Shown: positions 1 through 4,873, counted from the first letter of the stretch. The stretch is DNA of 5,042 nucleotides from Syntrophaceae bacterium PtaB.Bin038 (GCA_002067855.1 MVQS01000333.1:1-5042), one strand, 5' to 3'. The notes: generated by a model not told the origin, from the sequence alone. Numbers and translations: made by a program.

Positions 1-462
1 TTCAACGACTCGGGCCGCTTCGAGGACCGCTGGGTGTGGCTTGCGGTCAACGAGAAGTCGCCCTGCGTCTTCACGAGGGGAATCCGGAAAGTCTACCTCC
101 CCGTGCGCCACGGCGAGGGGAAATTCATGGCCAAGAGCGCCGCGGTCCTGAAGCGCCTCCATCGGCGGCAGCAGGTGGTCGTGCGCTACTGCACGCAGGC
201 GAGCGACCGGCCCACCATGGCCTACCCCGACAACCCCAACGGCGCCGTCGACGCCATCGCCGGGATCTGCAACGAGACCGGTCGCCTCTTCGGCTTGATG
301 CCCCACCCGGAGGCCTACACGCACTACACGAATCACCCGCGCTGGACCCGGGAGGACCTTCCCGAGGAAGGGATGGGGCTCGCATTTTTCAAGAATGCGG
401 TCCGCTTCATCCGGAGCGACGAGTTCGACCAGAAGCCCGTCCGGGTCGCGGAGGCGGGCTGA
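1..462 (+). CDS. purQ: Phosphoribosylformylglycinamidine synthase glutaminase subunit PurQ, C-terminal part
   Basis: PurQ hydrolyses glutamine and passes the ammonia to PurL, which converts FGAR to FGAM in de novo purine synthesis in the cytoplasm. The gene runs in from the left edge: 153 codons are visible, open from base 1 to a TGA at 460-462. Recognisable PurQ blocks, in order, are NDSGRFEDRW, YLPVRHGEGKF, NPNGAVDAIAGICNETGRLFG and the triad block LMPHPEAY, whose His (304-306) and Glu (310-312) are the second and third members of the class I amidotransferase triad. The nucleophilic Cys lies upstream, outside the window. The tail after HPE (NHPRWTREDLPEEG, then a hydrophobic/basic helix) suits stand-alone PurQ of the longer type rather than the end of a fused PurL, though the fusion cannot be excluded without the upstream part. 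A repeat array starts three bases after the stop. Confidence 0.93.
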   Translation, partial: FNDSGRFEDRWVWLAVNEKSPCVFTRGIRKVYLPVRHGEGKFMAKSAAVLKRLHRRQQVVVRYCTQASDRPTMAYPDNPNGAVDAIAGICNETGRLFGLMPHPEAYTHYTNHPRWTREDLPEEGMGLAFFKNAVRFIRSDEFDQKPVRVAEAG

Positions 463-465
463 TTG

Positions 466-549
466 AGGTGACAGGTAACAGGTGACAGGTAACAGGTGAC
501 AGGTGGCAGGACGGATCAGCTCTTTCCTGCAACCTGCTACCTGTTACCT
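466..549. repeat. Period-7 CAGG heptad array with inverted copies (long hairpin)
   Basis: From 466 to 510 the plus strand carries CAGG at 472, 479, 486, 493, 500 and 507, exactly every 7 bases. Units alternate caggtaa and caggtga, so there is also a 14-base period. After a 15-base spacer (511-525), the inverse core CCTG occurs at 526, 533, 540 and 547, again every 7 bases. Bases 487-510 and 526-549 are inverted repeats matching at 21 of 24 positions, so transcript or single-stranded DNA could form a long hairpin with a 15-base loop. No T-tract follows, so it is not a canonical intrinsic terminator, although it could still act at the 3' end of the purQ transcript. The array fills most of the spacer between purQ and the next gene. 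Whether the family is repeated elsewhere in the genome cannot be seen here, except for a related array near pyrG. Confidence 0.88.
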
Positions 550-578
550 GGGACGCCAAACCGTGTTCGCATGGGTGC

Positions 579-584
579 CATAAT
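579..584 (+). promoter_or_regulatory. Possible -10 element for the oxidoreductase gene
   Basis: CATAAT matches the sigma70 -10 consensus at 5 of 6 positions and sits 33 bases before the ATG at 618. No convincing -35 element is found 16-18 bases upstream (the sequence there is around gccaaacc), so this is only a weak candidate. The gene must either use such a promoter or be read through from purQ past the heptad hairpin. Confidence 0.25.
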
Positions 585-617
585 CATTTTGGGACGGATT
601 GGGAGGGGGGGACGACG

Positions 618-1619
618 ATGGCCGACACATTCAAGGCGCTGGTGCTGCGGCAGGAAGGCGGCAGGGTCCGAAACGCCATCGAGGAACTGACCGTCGGCGA
701 TCTGCCCGGGGGCGACGTTCTCGTGGCCGTCGAGTATTCTTCGCTGAACTACAAGGACGCCATGGCCGTCACCGGCACGGGGAAGATCGTCCGCGAGTAC
801 CCCATGGTGCCGGGCATCGACCTGGCGGGTACCGTCCTGGAGTCGAAGTCACCCTTCTACAAGGCGGGCGACAGGGTCGTTCTCACGGGCTGGAGCGTCG
901 GCGAGCGCTACTGGGGCGGCTACACCCAGCGGGCGCGCGTCAACTCCAACTGGCTCGTCCCGCTTCCGGAGGGGCTGGACACCCGCCGCGCCATGGCCAT
1001 CGGCACGGCCGGATTCACGGCCATGCTCTGCATCATGACGCTCGAGGAAGCCGGGATCAAGCCGGGGGGCGGCGCGGTCCTCGTAACGGGCGCCGCGGGC
1101 GGCGTGGGCAGCGTTGCCGTGGCGGTCCTGTCCAACATGGGGCACCGGGTCGCCGCGCTGACCGCGCCCGGCCAGGAGGACACGCACGAGTACCTCCAGG
1201 ACCTGGGCGCCACGGACTTCGTGTCCGGACCGGAATGGGCCGAGATGCCCCGGCCGCTGGAGACCCAGCGCTGGGCCGGGGCGATCGACACGGTGGGCGG
1301 AAGGGTCCTCGCCCGGGTGCTGGCCGAGATGAATTACGGCGGCTGTGTGGCCAACTGCGGCCTGGCGGGCAGCGCCGATTTGCCGACGACGGTCATGCCC
1401 TTCATCCTCCGGGCCGTGAGCCTGCGCGGCGTCGATTCGGTGATGTGCCCGATCCCGCGACGCAAGGCGGCCTGGTCGAGGCTGGTGCGCGACCTGCCGG
1501 CCGAGACGCTCGAGAAGATCACCCCCGGCATCATTTCCCTCGCAGACGTCCCGAGGTACGCCGAGGAGCTGCTGGCCGGGAGGGTCCGCGGACGCATCGT
1601 GGTGGGCGTGCGGGCGTGA
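618..1619 (+). CDS. acuI: AcuI/YhdH-family NADPH-dependent quinone oxidoreductase (acrylyl-CoA reductase type)
   Basis: This is a zinc-free medium-chain dehydrogenase/reductase of 333 aa, close to the usual 325-330 of the YhdH/YhfP group. Characterised AcuI members reduce acryloyl-CoA to propionyl-CoA with NADPH; the in vivo substrate here is not shown by sequence. Visible blocks are SSLNYKD (residues 41-47), PGIDLAG (65-71), GTAGFTAM (129-136), the Rossmann dinucleotide loop VTGAAGGVGSVAV (156-168), and the C-terminal GVDSVMCP (271-278) typical of this subgroup. The usual zinc-ligand pattern of alcohol dehydrogenases is absent. The ATG at 618 is supported by the purine-rich tract gggaggggggg (601-611) just upstream and by the family's N-terminal KALVL strand at residues 6-10. 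The loop after the second Rossmann strand reads LTAPGQED, where I would expect a shorter loop with Arg or Lys. No operon partner is evident; the next gene converges on it. Confidence 0.9.
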   Translation: MADTFKALVLRQEGGRVRNAIEELTVGDLPGGDVLVAVEYSSLNYKDAMAVTGTGKIVREYPMVPGIDLAGTVLESKSPFYKAGDRVVLTGWSVGERYWGGYTQRARVNSNWLVPLPEGLDTRRAMAIGTAGFTAMLCIMTLEEAGIKPGGGAVLVTGAAGGVGSVAVAVLSNMGHRVAALTAPGQEDTHEYLQDLGATDFVSGPEWAEMPRPLETQRWAGAIDTVGGRVLARVLAEMNYGGCVANCGLAGSADLPTTVMPFILRAVSLRGVDSVMCPIPRRKAAWSRLVRDLPAETLEKITPGIISLADVPRYAEELLAGRVRGRIVVGVRA

Positions 1620-1705
1620 CGCGGGGACCGGGGGCCGGCAGGGGAAAAAACGCAGGGGACCGGGAGGGCGAACCCCGATGACCTGCCGCGGTCGGCCTCT
1701 AGACC
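1620..1705. other. G-rich spacer between convergent genes
   Basis: This 86-base spacer separates two convergent stop codons. It is G-rich on the plus strand and contains a 10-base direct repeat, ggggaccggg, at 1623-1632 and 1655-1664, and the heptamer cagggga at 1639 and 1653, 14 bases apart. I see no clear hairpin followed by a T-tract and therefore no standard terminator. The CAGG pair in gene-sense orientation is reminiscent of the heptad arrays near purQ and pyrG but is too degenerate to call one. Confidence 0.5.
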
Positions 1706-2113
1706 CTACTGGCACCGGAACTGGGTCGTGAAGTGGTCCGGGTAGAGAAGGTCCGATTCCACGACGGCCTTCTTCTTTCCGCACAACCGGGTCATCAGGC
1801 CCTTCGCGGCGATGCGAACCTTCCTGTAGTCCTGCACGAGGGGCTTCATGCCCGAAGCCCTTCCTTTGGCCGTGATTCCCGTCATCTGGTACCGGTCGAC
1901 ACCCTCCACCTCCCTGAAGCTCACATACTCGATTTTCGCCGCCGTGAAGGTGCCCCCGACCTCCTCCGTCGCGATTTCGAGCTTGGGCAGGGCGGCATAG
2001 TCGTCGTAGGTCATCGTCTTCTGAAGGTCCTGTGCGGCGGCGGGCGCTGCGGCCACGCATGCGCAGAGTACCAGCCCTGCCATGCCGCATTGCAATGCCC
2101 ATCGGATCTTCAT
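1706..2113 (-). CDS. Small secreted protein of unknown function
   Basis: I do not recognise this 135-aa protein. It opens with a classical Sec signal peptide: MKIRW, a hydrophobic core up to about residue 22, and an AAA-QD cleavage site near residue 27. There are two Cys in the core (C17, C19), but they lack a lipobox Leu at -3. The mature part of about 108 residues is mixed alpha/beta in character, rich in Lys, Glu and Val, and holds only two Cys (C111 and C134, the penultimate residue), which could form a disulfide in the periplasm. The start was set at 2113 because aaaggagg (complement of 2122-2129) lies 8 bases upstream. An in-frame ATG 42 bases earlier, at 2155, has no ribosome binding site and would bury the signal peptide. 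It follows the 97-aa gene on the same strand after 58 bases, so co-transcription is likely. The gene ends with TAG. Confidence 0.75.
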   Translation of the reverse strand: MKIRWALQCGMAGLVLCACVAAAPAAAQDLQKTMTYDDYAALPKLEIATEEVGGTFTAAKIEYVSFREVEGVDRYQMTGITAKGRASGMKPLVQDYRKVRIAAKGLMTRLCGKKKAVVESDLLYPDHFTTQFRCQ

Positions 2114-2121
2114 CCCCGTTC

Positions 2122-2129
2122 CCTCCTTT
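2122..2129 (-). promoter_or_regulatory. Strong ribosome binding site deciding the start of the secreted protein
   Basis: Read on the minus strand, this is aaaggagg, a near-perfect Shine-Dalgarno sequence 8 bases from the ATG at 2113-2111. It selects that start over the earlier in-frame ATG at 2155. Confidence 0.8.
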
Positions 2130-2171
2130 CCTGTGTCGTCCGGGGTCCCGTTCATCGGGGCGGCCGGCGGT

Positions 2172-2465
2172 TCAAGGCAAGTCCGAGACGAATCGCTTCA
2201 CCGGCGCGGCCCATCCGCTTGTGGAAATCCTCAGCAGCGTCCTGTCCCCCTCGGGGTGGAGGACTGCCGTCACGTGCCCCCCGCCGCCCGCGAAGAGAAA
2301 GCGGCCGGGCGGCTCCTCCTCGAGGTTCATCCCCAGGCCCCCGGCCCCGAAGCAGGCTTTCAGCCGCGCACCGAGGTCCTCCGCGGTAAGCGGCGTGCGC
2401 ACCTCCAGGGTCAGCACCTGGATCTTCCCGACGATCTCGCTGAATGCACAGGGGGGCGCCTTCAT
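2172..2465 (-). CDS. Small protein of unknown function (97 aa)
   Basis: I do not recognise this protein. The 97 residues show no signal peptide or membrane segment, so it is probably cytoplasmic. The N-terminal part has an amphipathic alternating pattern, IVGKIQVLTLEVRTPLTAEDLGARLKACF broken at residues 11-39, that looks like strand-helix. A Gly/Pro stretch follows, with four consecutive Gly around 60-63, and then a second basic/hydrophobic region ending KRFVSDLP. Two Cys are present (C6, C38). The start at 2465 was chosen because ggag (complement of 2471-2474) stands 5 bases upstream, and because extending to an earlier TTG would run through the divergent promoter region. The secreted-protein gene follows 58 bases downstream on the same strand. 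Codon use is GC-rich at third positions, as in the neighbours, which supports coding. Confidence 0.6.
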   Translation of the reverse strand: MKAPPCAFSEIVGKIQVLTLEVRTPLTAEDLGARLKACFGAGGLGMNLEEEPPGRFLFAGGGGHVTAVLHPEGDRTLLRISTSGWAAPVKRFVSDLP

Positions 2466-2492
2466 GGCATCTCCGGGCGAGGTTTCCCATAC

Positions 2493-2524
2493 TTTATACG
2501 CAGCGGGCCCTGCGGTCCACAGGG
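2493..2524 (-). promoter_or_regulatory. Candidate -10 element and adjacent dyad upstream of the 97-aa gene
   Basis: On the minus strand, TATAAA (complement of 2493-2498) lies 28 bases before the ATG at 2465 and could be a -10 box. The position expected for the -35 element reads TGTGGA, which is poor. That same place is covered by an imperfect dyad at 2508-2524 (ccctg, central ggtcc, caggg; one mismatched pair), which could be a regulator site that compensates for the weak -35. This is speculative. Confidence 0.3.
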
Positions 2525-2549
2525 AATTTGCGGCATCCCATAATAGGCC

Positions 2550-2577
2550 TTGACAAAAAAGGGCCCCGGCGCAAAAT
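2550..2577 (+). promoter_or_regulatory. Sigma70-like promoter of the lipoprotein operon
   Basis: A perfect -35 hexamer TTGACA (2550-2555) is followed after 16 bases by CAAAAT (2572-2577), which matches the -10 consensus at 4 of 6 positions. It lies about 56 bases upstream of the first lipoprotein start at 2633 and in the correct orientation, in a locally AT-richer stretch of otherwise GC-rich DNA. It would drive all three lipoprotein genes. Confidence 0.55.
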
Positions 2578-2632
2578 AGCCCCAAACGGCCGGTCGTCCC
2601 GTGAGCCGGGACGCCGAACAGGGGAGGAACCC

Positions 2633-3067
2633 ATGCGACTCTGGAAACCGGTTTGGTTGATCGTTCTTTCGGGGGCCCTGCTGGCGGGCTGCGCCTCCAT
2701 GCACGCGGCGGACGTGCAGAAGGCCCGCGAGGGCGACAAGCTCACCGTCGGGACGGTGCAGCGCGAGATCCGCGTGGGCATGTCGGGCGCCCAGGTTGTG
2801 GAGGCCCTCGGCTCCCCGAATGTGGTCACCACGGACGAGAAGGGCAGGGAGGTCTGGGTCTACGACCGGATCTCCACGGAGAATGTCTACTCGTCGAGCT
2901 CGGCCCTGATCCTCGGCATCCTCACCGGCGGCTCCGGAGGCGGGGGGGGCCTGGGCGGGACGAGCTCGGGCGCCAGTTCCTCGACGCAGAAGTCCCTCAC
3001 GGTGATCGTCAAGTTCGACGAGCAGAAGAGGGTGCGTGACTTCGCCTACCGGTCTTCTGCGTTCTGA
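2633..3067 (+). CDS. BamE/SmpA-OmlA-like outer-membrane lipoprotein with Gly/Ser-rich insert
   Basis: This 144-aa protein has a lipoprotein signal peptide: MRLWK, a hydrophobic core and lipobox LLAGC with Cys at 20. Ala at +2 predicts outer-membrane sorting if the enterobacterial Lol rule holds. Residues 46-78 fit the SmpA/OmlA/BamE fold: IRVGMSGAQVVEALGSPNVV, then a short charged turn and EVWVYD. This is the usual pattern of Gly-Met, a helix ending in LG-P, and an aromatic strand. A hydrophobic piece ALILGILTGG (91-100) and a Gly/Ser-rich run to about residue 118 follow, and a last strand (SLTVIVKFDE) completes the domain. Canonical BamE serves the BAM outer-membrane assembly machine, but many proteins with this fold do not, and no bam gene is nearby. 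The ATG at 2633 has ggggagg (2621-2627) 5 bases upstream. The next lipoprotein gene begins 5 bases after its TGA. Confidence 0.8.
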   Translation: MRLWKPVWLIVLSGALLAGCASMHAADVQKAREGDKLTVGTVQREIRVGMSGAQVVEALGSPNVVTTDEKGREVWVYDRISTENVYSSSSALILGILTGGSGGGGGLGGTSSGASSSTQKSLTVIVKFDEQKRVRDFAYRSSAF

Positions 3068-3072
3068 TTCCT

Positions 3073-3612
3073 ATGAGGCTGCCTCTTCGCTTCGGGTGCG
3101 CTGCGCTGGCGGCCCTGCTGCTGATGACGGGGTGTTACGCCGTCACGCTCGACAGGGACCTGAACCTGACGCCGGAGATGCTTGCCCAGCGGCAGGTGCA
3201 GACGCGGCGCTTCGACACGGCGGACGAGCAGAGGATCCTCAAGACCTGCGCGGCGCTGCTCCAGGACACGGGGTTCAACATCGACGAATCGGAGACGAGG
3301 CTGGGGATCCTGACCGCGTCCAAGGAACGCGACGCGACCGACCCGGTCCAGTGGGCCGTCTTTCTCACCGCAGCCATCTTTTTGGGCGTGCCCATCCCGC
3401 CCGACAAGGACCAGGTCATGAAGGCCTTCGTCACGACCCGGCCCGTCGGCGCCGAGGGCAGGCAGGTCGCCGTCCGCGTGGTCTTCGAGCGGGCCGTGTA
3501 CGACACGGACGGCCGTCTCACGAAAATCGAGCCCCTGACCGAGCCCAGGATGTACCAGACCTTCTTCGAGAAACTATCCAAGGCGTTGTTCCTGGAGGCC
3601 CATGACTTCTGA
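3073..3612 (+). CDS. Lipoprotein of an uncharacterised duplicated family, copy 1
   Basis: This is a 179-aa lipoprotein with lipobox LMTGC (Cys 21, Tyr at +2). The mature region contains TRRFDTADEQRILKTCAALL (44-63), then LQDTGFNIDESETRLGILTASKERD split over 63-87, and ends MYQTFFEKLSKALFLEAHDF (160-179). These blocks are shared with the next gene, so the two are paralogues. The family resembles widely distributed proteins annotated only as hypothetical; I know no assigned function. A strongly hydrophobic segment at 92-108 (VQWAVFLTAAIFLGVPI) interrupts the shared architecture and could be a membrane segment or a buried hairpin. The ATG lies 5 bases after the preceding stop with no clear Shine-Dalgarno sequence, which suggests translational coupling to the BamE-like gene. 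Its 3' end overlaps the next gene by 11 bases. Confidence 0.82.
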   Translation: MRLPLRFGCAALAALLLMTGCYAVTLDRDLNLTPEMLAQRQVQTRRFDTADEQRILKTCAALLQDTGFNIDESETRLGILTASKERDATDPVQWAVFLTAAIFLGVPIPPDKDQVMKAFVTTRPVGAEGRQVAVRVVFERAVYDTDGRLTKIEPLTEPRMYQTFFEKLSKALFLEAHDF

Positions 3613-4057
3613 TCGATTGAAACAGACCCTCCCCCTGGTGTTTTCCCTCCTGTTCCTGGTCGCTTCGTGCGCGACGACGCACGATCGGCTGCTCGACATG
3701 GAGACGAGCCAGGTCCAGCTCCGAAGCATCCAGTCGCGCGCGTTCGACACGACGGACAAGGAAAAGACGATGCGGGCCATCATCGCCACCCTGCAGGACC
3801 TGGGGTTCATGCTCGACCGCGCCGACTACACCCTCGGGGTCGTCACGGCCAGCAAGGCGCGGGGCGACTCGTACCAGATGCAGGCGCCGGCGGCCCTGCG
3901 GATCACCGTGACGGTCCGTCCTCGGGGAGAAAAGCAGCTCCTGGTGCGGGCCAGCGCGGAATATCTCCGGAGCCCCGTCACGGAGGCCAAGCCCTACCAG
4001 AATTTCTTCAACTCGCTGGAGAAGGCGATGTTCCTCGAGGCGCACCAGGTGGACTGA
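3602..4057 (+). CDS. Lipoprotein of an uncharacterised duplicated family, copy 2
   Basis: This 151-aa lipoprotein has lipobox LVASC (Cys 23, Ala at +2) after a hydrophobic signal. It is a paralogue of the preceding protein: SRAFDTTDKEKTMRAIIATL (45-64) followed by QDLGFMLDRADYTLGVVTAS (65-84) and SKARGD align with copy 1, and both end in YQ-FF-L-KA-FLEAH. It lacks the hydrophobic insert of copy 1; the equivalent place is the short YQMQAPAA (91-98), which accounts for most of the 28-residue difference in length. The ATG at 3602 lies inside copy 1, with ggagg (3594-3598) only 3 bases upstream, itself part of the FLEAH codons, so translation is probably coupled. Function is unknown; co-expression with a BamE-like lipoprotein suggests an envelope role. 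Confidence 0.82.
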   Translation: MTSDRLKQTLPLVFSLLFLVASCATTHDRLLDMETSQVQLRSIQSRAFDTTDKEKTMRAIIATLQDLGFMLDRADYTLGVVTASKARGDSYQMQAPAALRITVTVRPRGEKQLLVRASAEYLRSPVTEAKPYQNFFNSLEKAMFLEAHQVD

Positions 4058-4074
4058 AGGTAAGAGAGACGTTG

Positions 4075-4121
4075 CGAAGATGAGATATTACGGTCGACTG
4101 CGCCGGTCGTTCATCTCTTCG
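4075..4121. terminator. Imperfect nested hairpin between convergent operons
   Basis: Outer arms are cgaagatga (4075-4083) and tcat-ct-cttcg (4111-4121, two-base bulge). An inner stem pairs cgactg (4095-4100) with cggtcg (4104-4109) through one G-T wobble. There is no T-tract on either strand. It sits between the third lipoprotein gene and the convergent HepT-like gene, overlapping the HepT stop, and might serve as a weak bidirectional stop. Confidence 0.25.
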
Positions 4122-4452
4122 AGAAGCCGGCGAATTTCGGAAATGAGCGCAGGCAAGCAGGCTTCAATGATGCCCACACGACCTCGTCGGACACGAACGC
4201 ATACCCGTGGATGAGGCGGTTTCTGAAAGCGATGATCCGGGCGGCATCGGTGACCCGTTGGGCGATTGACGGCTGGAGTTTGATTGCCTGGCGCAAAGCC
4301 TCGCCGACGATTTCAAATTGCCGCTCGACGGCCGAACGGAGAAGCGGGTCGGAACGGCAGTTTTCGAGAGACTTTCCTTTTGTGAACTGCGGAATGAGAT
4401 CGCATGCTTGCGCGACGTCGTACACATATTTGCGGATGTCACGCTGCCGCAT
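4111..4452 (-). CDS. hepT: HepT-like toxin (DUF86/HepT family, type VII toxin-antitoxin)
   Basis: This 113-aa all-helical protein carries the family's signature R-X4-H-X-Y as RNRLIHGY, with Arg 77, His 82 and Tyr 84. Characterised HepT proteins of the HEPN superfamily are ribonucleases. In the best-studied system the partner MntA neutralises the toxin by adding AMP units to the Tyr of this motif. Earlier helices match family blocks: RDIRKYVYDVAQACDLI (4-20), AVERQFEIVGEALRQA (41-56) and EVVWASLKPA (90-99). The ATG at 4452 gives the N-terminus usual for the family (MRQRDIRKY) and overlaps the nucleotidyltransferase gene by 14 bases. An in-frame TTG at 4476 would add eight residues and has a weak gaagaag upstream, whereas the ATG has no clear ribosome site, so the start is uncertain or coupled. 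The motif is intact, which argues for a functional module. Confidence 0.88.
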   Translation of the reverse strand: MRQRDIRKYVYDVAQACDLIPQFTKGKSLENCRSDPLLRSAVERQFEIVGEALRQAIKLQPSIAQRVTDAARIIAFRNRLIHGYAFVSDEVVWASLKPACLRSFPKFAGFSKR

Positions 4453-4750
4453 AGAGAAGGACTTTCGTTTCGTCAACGATCTTCTTGAAGTAGGGGTTCC
4501 GGATCGGGCCGGGTTCGACGGGGTCTATGGACATGCCGAAGAGTCTCTGTAAATCCTCCATCAGCCCGAAGTAGCTTTCCGCATGACGGACCGGCGTCAT
4601 CCCTTCGAACTCGACAAGAAAATCCAGGTCGCTGGTCCCTTTCTGAAAAGCCTCCGCCGCCGCCGAACCGAATAACGAGAGTTTCCTTACGTTGTGCTTT
4701 CGGCACAACCGGAGAATTTCCGGCAACTTGTCTGTCACGAGAGTATCCAT
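4439..4750 (-). CDS. mntA: MNT-domain minimal nucleotidyltransferase antitoxin
   Basis: This 103-aa protein has a single nucleotidyltransferase domain. The active-site motif is present: LFGS (26-29), then DLD (41-43) 11 residues after the Ser, and a likely third acidic residue at Asp 77 in SIDPVEPG, followed by the family's IRNPYF and a C-terminal helix. These are the metal-binding acids of the GS-DXD polymerase-beta superfamily. As partner of a HepT protein it is expected to adenylylate and silence the toxin. The ATG at 4750 has no strong Shine-Dalgarno sequence (gagcgacc is the nearest purine run), but a good promoter lies just upstream. It is the first gene of a two-gene unit, antitoxin then toxin with a 14-base overlap. 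GC of 4201-4740 is about 56% by hand count (301 of 540), lower than the flanks, which suggests horizontal acquisition. Confidence 0.88.
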   Translation of the reverse strand: MDTLVTDKLPEILRLCRKHNVRKLSLFGSAAAEAFQKGTSDLDFLVEFEGMTPVRHAESYFGLMEDLQRLFGMSIDPVEPGPIRNPYFKKIVDETKVLLYAAA

Positions 4751-4778
4751 GCCCGGTCGCTCGATGCGTGCTGCAGAA

Positions 4779-4806
4779 ATTATGACGAGATCCTCCGATT
4801 TTTCAA
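4779..4806 (-). promoter_or_regulatory. Sigma70-like promoter of the MNT/HepT module
   Basis: On the minus strand, TTGAAA (complement of 4801-4806) and CATAAT (complement of 4779-4784) are separated by 16 bases; each matches its consensus at 5 of 6 positions. Transcription would start about 20-25 bases before the MNT ATG at 4750, giving a short leader. Confidence 0.6.
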
Positions 4807-4839
4807 GCCGGTCAAAGCAGGTCCACTGACCAGGCGCAG

Positions 4840-4873
4840 AAAGGGCAGGGCCGATCGCCGGCCCTGCCCTTTT
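4840..4873. terminator. Strong inverted repeat, probable terminator downstream of pyrG
   Basis: Bases 4841-4853 (aagggcagggccg) are perfectly complementary to 4859-4871 around a 5-base loop, and one more A-T pair extends the stem to 14 bp. On the plus strand it is followed by tttt-c-tt; on the minus strand, in the pyrG direction, by a short ttt. It lies about 45 bases beyond the pyrG stop and just upstream of the MNT/HepT promoter on the same strand, so it would keep pyrG transcription out of the toxin-antitoxin unit. The better T-tract on the plus strand suggests it can act in both directions. Confidence 0.72.

Noticed and set aside
466..549. CRISPR array
   Set aside because: Units are only 7 bases with no unique spacers, and the inverted half is incompatible with a CRISPR layout.
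466..549. Canonical intrinsic terminator for purQ
   Set aside because: The stem is long but the bases after it (gggacgcc) are GC-rich with no T-tract.
1623..1668. G-quadruplex in the acuI 3' spacer
   Set aside because: Several G runs exist, but one loop would be about 10 bases, outside the usual 1-7; kept only as a side note.
599..1681. Long plus-strand frame overlapping acuI in another phase
   Set aside because: Low-complexity Arg/Gly/Arg-His composition and no recognisable domain; it is a phase shadow of acuI.
849..2102. Very long open frame on the minus strand through acuI and the spacer
   Set aside because: It is opposite a well-recognised enzyme and is rich in Arg, Gly and Pro, as expected for antisense of GC-rich coding DNA. 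It also overlaps the secreted-protein gene, which has a signal peptide and a strong ribosome site.
2114..2155. Earlier ATG for the secreted protein
   Set aside because: It lacks a ribosome site and would place 14 polar residues before the signal peptide; the ATG at 2113 has a near-perfect Shine-Dalgarno sequence.
2466..2585. N-terminal extension of the 97-aa protein to an upstream TTG
   Set aside because: It would run through the divergent promoter region, has no ribosome site, and the internal ATG at 2465 has ggag at 5 bases.
4211..4552. Plus-strand open frame opposite the HepT/MNT genes
   Set aside because: Antisense to two proteins with intact family motifs; no domain and no ribosome site of note.
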